Shown here one piece after another: positions 38,345-48,000 of a stretch of 64,000 bases of DNA. This stretch comes from an uncultured Clostridia bacterium. GTDB taxonomy: Bacteria; Bacillota; Clostridia; TANB77; CAG-508. Location of the stretch: assembly GCA_948852945.1 (NCBI GenBank), contig CAQPBJ010000002.1, positions 58,561 to 122,560 of the forward strand, given 5' to 3'. The translations under genes were made by a program, and so were the position numbers. How positions within the stretch are numbered: position 1 is the first letter of the stretch; every line of letters begins with the position of its first letter. The notes beneath the pieces were generated by a model. That model saw only the letters and a program-made list of their open reading frames with translations, searched no databases and was not told the origin of the DNA.

Positions 38345-41300
38345 TTAGTCTTCTTTAGTTCTTTTATGTATTCCAATTTGTTTTACTCCAAATACTCCAG
38401 CCATTGCTATCATTGTTATTATCAATACAGCTATTGGCAATGCTATATTTTTAATATAGTCACGTAAAGTTATACCTGTTGGAGCAATAATTGTAACAAA
38501 CTCTGGAGCATAAGCATCATCTTCTGGATATGTTGCCCATTGTTTTGCTGCAACTTCTAAATAAGGTTCAGTAGCTCCATTACCTAACCAATACTCTTTA
38601 CTATTATATCCTGCCTTCCAGAATCCTTGTTTAGTTCCTAATACCATTGCGTTACCTGGAACAGAATATACATCTCTTCTACCTGTTGTATTTGAATATA
38701 CCAATACCTCAACTAAGTTATCAAAACTCATATCGCTTGACTCTGTATCAGAAGAAGCTGTTTTTGTTGTCATAATCCACATTTCTGTTTCAGAAGTATC
38801 TTCGTCATTACCCTTATAAGATTTAGGTACTAATTCTATATCTAAGTTTGTATTGTCTATTGCACCTACATCTTGATAATCTTCTCTATATTCTATCCAA
38901 CGATCATTTTTCTTATCGTTTAAGTAAGTATCAACCTTATTAGTATCTCCAAAGAAGTCTTCCATTTTGTTCATTTTATTATTCTTACTAATAACAATAT
39001 TTGATGATACATCTGTTACTAAAGCTTTATCTTTTTCATCATAAATATTAAATTTTTCGTTTACTTTTCTATAAGAATATTTTGATACTAGTGAATCTAA
39101 AGTATCTATATTTTCTCTTTCTGTTGAAGTTGCATCAATATTTCCTGATAAATCCCAAGCACTATTTTCATATCCTTGAGTAGACAAGTCGTAACTTGCA
39201 TTAACATCAACATAATTAATTAATTGGTTTACAGTTGTTTTTACAACATTATCTGCATCATAGCTTATTTGAATATTAGGTTTGTCAGCACTTCTATAGT
39301 TTTTAATAGTGTAGTTATCTCCTGCTTTACCAACCTTATTTTCATAATAATATCTACCTACATATTGTCCATAAACTATTGTATCTGGTCTTATTGTATC
39401 ATGCTTTAAGTTTGTTGTACCTGCTCCTGCATCTCCTGAGTTTCCTAATAATTTTGAAATTGCTGCATCTGTACCATATAATTGTATCAACTCTGCTAAA
39501 ACTGTATTTGAAGCTAAACCACTAAATGTATCTTTATTTACAGGTAAAGCTGTTCCTGATGTCCAATCTTTAATTATTGCTTGGTATCCTTCTGTTGTTG
39601 GAGAAGATTTTGTTCTTTCAAGAATTTCATTAGCTCTATAATATCTTGCTAATTCACCAGTATAATCAACTTCTGAATCATTGATTATCTTTATTCTATA
39701 ATCTATTTTCATTGTCATTCCATTTAAGTAATCATCTTCAACAGATATAGCATAAAATCCTTGTTGTGTATTTCCAGCATCATATCTTGTCATATAAGTT
39801 AACTTATCTAAGTGTTGACTGTCTTGATGTGTCTTATCTACTACCCATTTACCTTCATCATTTTCTTTAAGTCTCACACCAAACACGATTTCATTATTTT
39901 TCATTAACATTATGCTTTCAATGTATTCTTCTAATTTAATATCTGTTTTTGCTCTTTCTTCTAAACCGAAGTTAATCTTATTAATATGATATTCTCTTGT
40001 TGTTATATTTAAAGCATCTTCTGTTTTTATTACTACCATTCCTTGGTCAGTCTCTAACCTAGTATCTGAATCAAGGTTTTTAGGATCATTTATTTCAATT
40101 TGCATAATTGGTGTTTCTGCAAACATAAATGTTGCTTTTGAGTATAATTCGTCGTCTGCTCTTCTGTCACGTAATAACTCACCCCTAGCATTTTCAAGTG
40201 TTCTTGAAAATGCGTTTACTACCATTCTTCTAGCTTCATTATCTCTAGCTACTGAATACTGTTTATTTTCATTTTCATCTTTATAAATAACCGCTTGTAT
40301 ACCATCTTGCTCATCTGCTGTCCTCATATCTTCTTTACGTAGGTTTAAGTATTTATCATTAATTGCACTACCAGCATCTGGATAAGTAACTCCGGCTAAA
40401 AAAGCTGTATTTTCATAATCTTGACCATTATATTTAATAATTGGAACATTATTTTCAGGAACTACATCACCATTTTCATTTGTAGTATACAATGTTTCTG
40501 TAGCATCTGTTCTTGTACCATAATCGAATCTTAAAACATAATCACCTGCTAAATATCCATTTATTCTATAGTTACCATTATTCCCAACATCTTTTGTGGT
40601 TATTATTTCAGCACCTTTATTGTAACATGCTTGTGGCACTTCATAATAATATTCTAGGTCATCATATTTAATTTCATTTCCTTTATTAATATCATTTAAA
40701 GTAATAACTTCATACATAGATACTTTTACTTCAGGTACTAAAACATCTCCTGAGGCATATAAACCATCACCCATCTTTAATCCAGTTGCTTGATCTGGAT
40801 CACCTTTTTTGTCTTCAAATACATAACCATACATTTGACGATTTTCTTGTTCTAATGCAATTTCAACTGGTATAGCTCTACAAGTATCATCTTCATGTTT
40901 AGTGATGTCTAATATAGTTCCTTCTGGTACGTTATCTGGTGCTGAATCTTTATCTATTTTTCCAGAAACTTGATCACGTACATAAGGTTTATAATATTTT
41001 TTACTCTTAGGATCTTCATCATCTCTCTCACTATAATATGTTGTATAGTTTGAAAGTTCAGCTACATTGTTTTTGTGATCAGGGTCTTTAGAGAATATAT
41101 CTGGTCTAAGTGATTTTGTATCAGTGTTTGCATCTGATGTTGTATTAGTTGTCATATCTACAAATCCCTTATAATCAATTTCGTAAGTAGTAAATATTTC
41201 TATATATTCATTTACCTTTAACACTTCGCCATTTAATGAATTTGTTGTAGACTTTTTCATTCCCCCAGCTGTACCTGCATCACTCCAAGATACATCACCT

Positions 41301-44300
41301 GTTCTCTTCATACCTTCTAAGTTTTGTTGCTTTGTTGGTTTCCAAATAGCTGCCGTTCCAGTTGCATCATCTGTTGCTGATAGAACCCTATAATATGGCT
41401 TATCTGCAACTAATTTATTACTATGCGCACCTGTTTTTTCATCTATAATCGGACAATGAATACCATCTGTAGCATCATATCCAATATGTCCCTCGCTCAT
41501 TTCTGTACCATTATCAACAACACTATATGTAGTATCATAATAATCAATTACTTCATTTATTTTTACATCATTTGTATCTGAATTGTTATAAATTCTGATA
41601 GCATATGTTGCAAATACTCTTAATTCAGTATTTTTCTTAATTTGCTCCACTACATCTGCTGCATCTTTGTATCTTGATCCACTAGCATATTGAACATCTG
41701 ATTCATATAATCCTAATGTATATTTTTCTCTACTTTTTCTTTCGCTTTCTAAATGTCCTTTCAATGTTGCATATGAACCATCATATTTAATTGTAATTGT
41801 TTCTGAACCATCAGTTTGAGGTCCCAAATTATTATAATTTTTTACTAATTCTTGTTCATTTACTACTACTGTCATTTTATATAAGTCTTTAAGTAAACTT
41901 ATGTCTGTTTCTTTTCTCTTTTGTAAACCTAAGTTGATATGAAGCATATATTCATCAATATATCTCTTATTTCCAACTGCATTTCCAGTTCTCTTTTTAT
42001 TTAAAGTATATACTACATCTCCTGAACCATAGTTTGTACCTTTATCAGACATAGGAAACATTATCTTATAATCTTTTGAATTCGCTTTCGTCTCTCCAGT
42101 TGAACCATTGTAATATGTATATGATTTTAAATTATATTGCTGATAATAATCTGAACCTTCCCAACCACTTCTCATATTTTCATGGTCTTCTGTTGCAGCA
42201 GATTCAAATTCAGATCTAATCATTTCTGCACCATTTCTATCTGAAGCTCTCTCATCAGGAACATCTGTATCTTTCTGAGTTTTTCCATTATATTTAATAT
42301 CAACTTCTTTAGACTCTGATGTTTTTCCTGCTTTACCTTCTGTAGTAGAACCATTAAAATCGCTTTCACCTGAAATTTCAGTAAATTTAGCATCAAACTC
42401 TTTTCTTCCTTCTCTATTTTCTTGTCCACTACTATAAGAAACAGCGTTTTCTACTGCTAATGATTTATCAGCATAGCCTACACCTTGAGCATCCATAAAT
42501 TGTTGAGCTGTATCATCACTACTTCCATTACTTAAGAAAATTGTACTTTCATATACTTGTCCATCATACTGGAACTCTGCAACATAGAAACAGTTTCCTC
42601 CACCACCTGCATTACCAGGAGCTTCTATTCTATCAACATAATAATGCCCATTACCATCAGTTTTTTTAGGCCAACTATTATCTACACTACCATCTTGATT
42701 ATGCATAATAGCATCTTTTACATAAGTGGCATCTCCACCATTATATTGATATACTTTTATTGTTACTAGAGCATCTTGTACTCCATGTTCTCCTGATTCT
42801 TTAATTCCTGTTCCCTTTTCCATAATAGAATTATCTTTTTGAGCAACTTTATCAAGCCACACATCACCTTCTAACATTGTTGTCAAATCTATATCCCAGT
42901 CAAATTTTTTATTTACATCATAATATCTTCTATATGCAAAATGACAAGTAGCTATATATTGAATTGGTATTGAACCAATATATTGTCCATTCATATGGAA
43001 AAATACTTTTGAATAATGACAACCATAAAAACCATGTTCACAAGGAATTCCATATTGAGTCTCCCCACTATACGTTTGAAAACTATTTGGTGTTGGATTA
43101 GCATACGTTTTACATACATGTCCTAAACATTCATAATGTCCTTCACAACCTATGTCATTAGTATGATGCCATGTATGTGAACTAGTACAATCATCTGGAC
43201 AGCTAGAACTACAACTACCATCATGACCTGGACAAACATACACTGGATCATAATGATTACAATTAGTATGTGAATCTCCCATGTTATGATTATCTGAATT
43301 ATCAGGGTGATAATGTGTTACACCTCCAGCATTATTATCACTATGGCATTGAGCTAAATCTCTGTTTAGTGCTCCATCATAATATCCTCCATCACATCTA
43401 CCTGCATTGCATCCATTAGTTCCAAAATTTGCTTTCCATTTAACCTGCTCTATTTCTCCCGTAGATTTTGTCCAATAAGCTTCTGCTTGCATATATTTGA
43501 AAAACACTTCGAAGTTCATTATAGCATTTAATCCATCTTGGTACTTTAATTTAATATAAAATTGTTCACCATTATGAGGATAATCCTCATATCCATCAGG
43601 TATTCCTGATATTCTGGCACCTTTAAAATAGAATTCCCATTCTCCACCACTTCTTGGTAAAGTTACAGGACTTCCATCTATATTTACTGTTAAAACTGGA
43701 TCTCCTGCCATACCTGCTAGTATAATATCATTTCCTTGAAAATGCGTATATTTCTCCATATATTCTAAAGTAAATGGTCCTACTATATATTCTTGAGTAG
43801 TAGCATTATATTCAACTGTCACATTATTTATATCAGTCGTATCAGAAATAGTATCTTCATATGTTCCTTTTTTATAAATTTCCTCCCACATATCTCTAAA
43901 ATCTTGTGCATTTTGTATTAATTCAGCAGCTTTTCCTGTTGCTGTTGTATTGCTAGTAACTACAGTAGTCAATTCAGTTAATTGATTTTCTAAGTTTTTA
44001 ATATTCTCTACTTTTGTAGGATCTGATTTATATTCATTAACAACTGTCAATATTTCCCATGCTTTTACATCATCAGCAGTTGCTACAGCCAATGCGTAAA
44101 GATTATCACATTCTTTTTCTGTTAATTGTCCACCATCTTTTAATCTCTTTAAATACTCTTCTAAAGTAGTAAGATTACTATCTGTAGCTGCTGCTGCCAC
44201 TACCAAATCAGAAGCACTCGTATTTGAACTTAATGGCTGACCTACATTTATTTGTGATGATGTAGATGCTGGTGATGCTGGTGGTGGTGGTGGATATCCT

Positions 44301-45076
44301 TTATTTCCATATGGATTTGTAGTACCTGTAGGTGGATAACTTAAATAGTGCCAAAAAGCAACATTAACATATGAATTTCTTGGAGCAGTGTTAGCATTAT
44401 CATCACAATCTGATAAAAGATATGCTAATTGAGTATTTAACTCATAATGTGTTTCTACTGGAGTATACCTTGTACGACCAGAACTTGTTACTGATGCATA
44501 TCTAGCTTCTTCACCATATTTTTCTTCAACACTAGTAATATATTTATCTCCTGAATATTGAGTAGCTACCAATTTTAAACCAAAAGATTCCCATACTTTA
44601 GTAATATCATCCCATGATTCATTAGTTTGTCTTTTAACCCAATAATATTTATACTTATCTGCAGTAATTATAAATGGAAGATTTTCAAACTCTGCTCTAT
44701 GAGTAGGACTCTCTTGAAAATATCCCCATTTTTCTTCCCCATCATTTACTGTATATTGAAGTTTATGATTTACATAGAAAATTCTAATATCAATATCTAT
44801 TACAATAGGTTTTTTATTAAAAAACATTCCCCCATGCCATGCACACAAATATGAAGCTTCCCTCACTAAATCATTAAAAAATTTTTCTCCTTTCGCTGGA
44901 TCTGCAAGTCCAGTAAATTCTCTATCATTTTCCACTGCAGATGTTAAATAATCCTCTGTATTTATTTCTACTCCAACTTTAGGGTTATCTGATCCTAGCA
45001 CTATAATAGATGTAAATATGATTGAGATAAAAATAGATATTACTGTTATTATTATAACTTTAAATGCTTTTTTCAT
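38345..45076 (-). CDS. Giant SdrD-like surface protein with Cys/His-rich insert, 2243 residues
   Basis: It is the paralogue of the 2445-aa protein in the duplicated operon. It has an N-terminal hydrophobic segment (residues ~7-28), a CAWHGG motif at ~100, a proline run (YPPPPPASPAS, ~255-270), VGPFTLEYM (~432), a Cys/His-rich region (~553-712), an SdrD-like domain (GDVWLDKVAQKDN, ~732-842), a second one (YGYVFEDKKGD, ~1410-1548), GRRDVYSVPGNA near the end, and a C-terminal helix (~2206-2230) with tail HKRTKED. It starts two bases after the stop of the 1666-aa gene. Function unknown; surface display is well supported by the topology, an adhesin role is inferred. Confidence 0.8.
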   Translation of the reverse strand: MKKAFKVIIITVISIFISIIFTSIIVLGSDNPKVGVEINTEDYLTSAVENDREFTGLADPAKGEKFFNDLVREASYLCAWHGGMFFNKKPIVIDIDIRIFYVNHKLQYTVNDGEEKWGYFQESPTHRAEFENLPFIITADKYKYYWVKRQTNESWDDITKVWESFGLKLVATQYSGDKYITSVEEKYGEEARYASVTSSGRTRYTPVETHYELNTQLAYLLSDCDDNANTAPRNSYVNVAFWHYLSYPPTGTTNPYGNKGYPPPPPASPASTSSQINVGQPLSSNTSASDLVVAAAATDSNLTTLEEYLKRLKDGGQLTEKECDNLYALAVATADDVKAWEILTVVNEYKSDPTKVENIKNLENQLTELTTVVTSNTTATGKAAELIQNAQDFRDMWEEIYKKGTYEDTISDTTDINNVTVEYNATTQEYIVGPFTLEYMEKYTHFQGNDIILAGMAGDPVLTVNIDGSPVTLPRSGGEWEFYFKGARISGIPDGYEDYPHNGEQFYIKLKYQDGLNAIMNFEVFFKYMQAEAYWTKSTGEIEQVKWKANFGTNGCNAGRCDGGYYDGALNRDLAQCHSDNNAGGVTHYHPDNSDNHNMGDSHTNCNHYDPVYVCPGHDGSCSSSCPDDCTSSHTWHHTNDIGCEGHYECLGHVCKTYANPTPNSFQTYSGETQYGIPCEHGFYGCHYSKVFFHMNGQYIGSIPIQYIATCHFAYRRYYDVNKKFDWDIDLTTMLEGDVWLDKVAQKDNSIMEKGTGIKESGEHGVQDALVTIKVYQYNGGDATYVKDAIMHNQDGSVDNSWPKKTDGNGHYYVDRIEAPGNAGGGGNCFYVAEFQYDGQVYESTIFLSNGSSDDTAQQFMDAQGVGYADKSLAVENAVSYSSGQENREGRKEFDAKFTEISGESDFNGSTTEGKAGKTSESKEVDIKYNGKTQKDTDVPDERASDRNGAEMIRSEFESAATEDHENMRSGWEGSDYYQQYNLKSYTYYNGSTGETKANSKDYKIMFPMSDKGTNYGSGDVVYTLNKKRTGNAVGNKRYIDEYMLHINLGLQKRKETDISLLKDLYKMTVVVNEQELVKNYNNLGPQTDGSETITIKYDGSYATLKGHLESERKSREKYTLGLYESDVQYASGSRYKDAADVVEQIKKNTELRVFATYAIRIYNNSDTNDVKINEVIDYYDTTYSVVDNGTEMSEGHIGYDATDGIHCPIIDEKTGAHSNKLVADKPYYRVLSATDDATGTAAIWKPTKQQNLEGMKRTGDVSWSDAGTAGGMKKSTTNSLNGEVLKVNEYIEIFTTYEIDYKGFVDMTTNTTSDANTDTKSLRPDIFSKDPDHKNNVAELSNYTTYYSERDDEDPKSKKYYKPYVRDQVSGKIDKDSAPDNVPEGTILDITKHEDDTCRAIPVEIALEQENRQMYGYVFEDKKGDPDQATGLKMGDGLYASGDVLVPEVKVSMYEVITLNDINKGNEIKYDDLEYYYEVPQACYNKGAEIITTKDVGNNGNYRINGYLAGDYVLRFDYGTRTDATETLYTTNENGDVVPENNVPIIKYNGQDYENTAFLAGVTYPDAGSAINDKYLNLRKEDMRTADEQDGIQAVIYKDENENKQYSVARDNEARRMVVNAFSRTLENARGELLRDRRADDELYSKATFMFAETPIMQIEINDPKNLDSDTRLETDQGMVVIKTEDALNITTREYHINKINFGLEERAKTDIKLEEYIESIMLMKNNEIVFGVRLKENDEGKWVVDKTHQDSQHLDKLTYMTRYDAGNTQQGFYAISVEDDYLNGMTMKIDYRIKIINDSEVDYTGELARYYRANEILERTKSSPTTEGYQAIIKDWTSGTALPVNKDTFSGLASNTVLAELIQLYGTDAAISKLLGNSGDAGAGTTNLKHDTIRPDTIVYGQYVGRYYYENKVGKAGDNYTIKNYRSADKPNIQISYDADNVVKTTVNQLINYVDVNASYDLSTQGYENSAWDLSGNIDATSTERENIDTLDSLVSKYSYRKVNEKFNIYDEKDKALVTDVSSNIVISKNNKMNKMEDFFGDTNKVDTYLNDKKNDRWIEYREDYQDVGAIDNTNLDIELVPKSYKGNDEDTSETEMWIMTTKTASSDTESSDMSFDNLVEVLVYSNTTGRRDVYSVPGNAMVLGTKQGFWKAGYNSKEYWLGNGATEPYLEVAAKQWATYPEDDAYAPEFVTIIAPTGITLRDYIKNIALPIAVLIITMIAMAGVFGVKQIGIHKRTKED
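42940..43425 (-). other. Cys/His-rich region inside the 2243-aa protein
   Basis: Within about 145 residues there are roughly 13 cysteines and 15 histidines, in clusters such as HYHPDNSDNHNMGDSH, VCPGHDGSCSSSCPDDC, HTWHH and CEGHYECLGHVC. The rest of the protein is poor in cysteine, and the 2445-aa paralogue lacks this segment. Metal binding or disulphide cross-linking on the cell surface is possible. Confidence 0.7.
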
Positions 45077-45078
45077 AT

Positions 45079-48000
45079 CTATACATACCTCCTTTTATCA
45101 ATATATCTCCATACCAGAACTACAATAATTATCACAATTACCAGCGCTAACATCATCATTGTAGCTTTTCTAGCTGTTACTCCAGTTTTTATACCTATAA
45201 TTGCATTTGCCACAGCTAAATCATCCTCATTTAATTTATTACCTGGTACTGAATCAATATCTGTCATTCCTCTTTCATTAGTAGTAGTTGCTATTTCTAT
45301 ACTATTATAAATTACACCAGTACTATCTTCTGTTAACTTTCTAGATAATATTAATGTTAATTCTCGTGTATCTCCTGGTAATATTTCATCATTTTGAAGA
45401 ACTGTTGTTACAATATTTCCATCCGCTTCTAAATACCAATCACTATTTAAAGAAGAATCAAACTTCATTCCATCTGGTGTATAGTCTACTATTTTATTTA
45501 CTTTTCCTGGCATTGTTCCTTGATTTTTAACTATTACTTTATATTCTATAAATACTTCTGTATCTGATAGTAAATCAGGATCAATATCTACTTTTCCTAA
45601 ATCTTTATTTTCTGGTATATATTCAGTTCTTTCTGCTGAGTTTTGTACAGTTAATTTTTCTACATATGCATCAAGTTTCATATCAAATATATCATCATTT
45701 TGAAGTGGAATATCTATTCCTGCAATACTTTTTGCACCAATAGTTATATTATCAGTTACTGTATCATTATTCATTTTTAATATACTTGATTTATTAGTAG
45801 ATAAACTATCTGTTTTTTCTGAACTAATTGCATATTCTGAATTATCATAGTTAAATTTAACATAATATATAGCTTCATCTAAATTTTTAAATTCATATCT
45901 ACCTTGTATATCTGTAACTTGAGTAGCCACCAATTCATTTGTTTCTGAATTATATAAATTAGCTATTACTCCAGATAAAACTGTATCTTCCTCATCTAAT
46001 CTTTGATTATTATTAACATCTATATATGCAGTCCCAGACATTTGATTTCCAGTAACTTCTTTATTTTCTAATTCAGTAGTTACTTCAACATTATTTTCAT
46101 ATACGTTATCATAATTTGCATTTACAGAAGCCTTTATTTCATCACTTGCTAAATATTTATTTACCCTAGCTGTAACTATTAATCTAGATATAGATTTTGG
46201 CTCTAAAATCGCAAATATAGTTTTACTAGTATCTGCATGATAACTTTTTTTAGTATTTTCTGTTTCCAAGCTTAATGAAATTATGTCTGCTTCTTCAGAA
46301 ATTTGTGGAGCAATTGTAAAATCAGTAATTGCGTAATCATTATTATTAACTATTTCCCATATATACGTAAGTTCGTCTCCTTCTTTCGCATAACCCACAT
46401 CATTTCTATTTTCAATTTGTATATCAATATTTGATTGATTATATTTAATATTATTATCATAAGATAAAACTGTATTTCCATCATTAAAATCATACATTGT
46501 ATTAATTTTATCTATATTTATTCCTTTTTCTCCTGCATTTATCTTAATCAATATATTATAATCAACTTGTAATGTATCTCCTTGTTCAAAATTCTCAATA
46601 GTCCAAGTAACTACATTAGTATCTCTGTCGTATTCCTCTACTACATTTAATTTTTTTTCTTCAATTGCATCTAATTTTTCAGACATTTCATTCATATATT
46701 CTTCTTCATTAACACCTTCAGGAATATCAAAATATTCTCTATATATTTCATCTTTCAATTTTCTATTAGCTGCAATACCATTTACGCTTACACTTTTAAA
46801 TTCAAATGAACCTCCCAATTTTTTACTAATTTTTAAGTTATGATAATCCTCTCCTGAAACATTTGTAATCATAAAATTATTTCTATATTCTGTTCCTGCA
46901 ACCATTAATCCGCCATAATAATTTTCTACAATTTCTAACTTTGTTTTTTCAACAACTACTTCTTCTGTTTCAACATTTACATCATTATTTAAATTTCTTC
47001 CTGCAATATTGGCTAAAACTTTAACATTATTTTCTTCCCCAGCAAATTTATTTATATAAAAACTAAAATTAAATACTTTCTCAGAATTTGCTTCTACATC
47101 ACCAATTTCCATAATAACATTTTTAGTTGTATCTGTTTTGCTATAGCTTTGTGTATTATCATTTCTAGATGAAAACTCATTTGGCACTTCTAAAACAACT
47201 GCTAAATCTTTAGCATCAACCTCAGTATTATTTGTTACAACAACTTCATAATCAGAAGTTGATAATTCTTTAACTTTTTCTGATTTTAATCTTACGGATG
47301 CTTCTATATCTGTTTTACTTTCAATTTCATAACCAATTTTATCTGCTGATGAATTTGTAGAAATCTGTGTTGATGTTTCTGTAAAATATGTTGCATATGT
47401 TCCATAGAAAGAATCACCTGCTTGCAAATTAGCTGGAATTACATAATCATATGTAAATTCTAATTTACTATTTGACTCTAAAACATATTCTTCATTTAAA
47501 ACTATTAGGTATGACTTAACAGCCCCACCTTTATAAAAGTCAGACTTCCATCCGTTATTTTCATCATATAAATCTTCTGTTGCTTCACCATTTTCTGAAT
47601 AATAAATTGTATATGGTAAATCAAAATTTGTTGATGTAATTTCTGTATCTAAAATTGTATCAACTGTTGTTCCTAAGTCTTTTCCTGTTGTTATCTCTTT
47701 ATTTCCGATAAATGGTATTCTACCTAAAATTTTAAAACTATTATAATTTCTTGATGTGTTATTTAAAATTGAAATATACATTGTAGCAAGCTTAGCTTCT
47801 ACACCTTCTTCTAATAAATCTGATTCCGGTCCTTGATTTAAAGAAATAACTTTGTTATTGTTATTTTCTTTTTCTTCTTCATTATCTTCTTTTGGTTCTT
47901 CTACTTCCTCTTCTTTAGGTTCTTCTTTTGTTTCAGTTGTTTGTCCATTTACTAATCCTTCTGGTCCACGATATGAAATATCTACAGAATCATAACCGTT

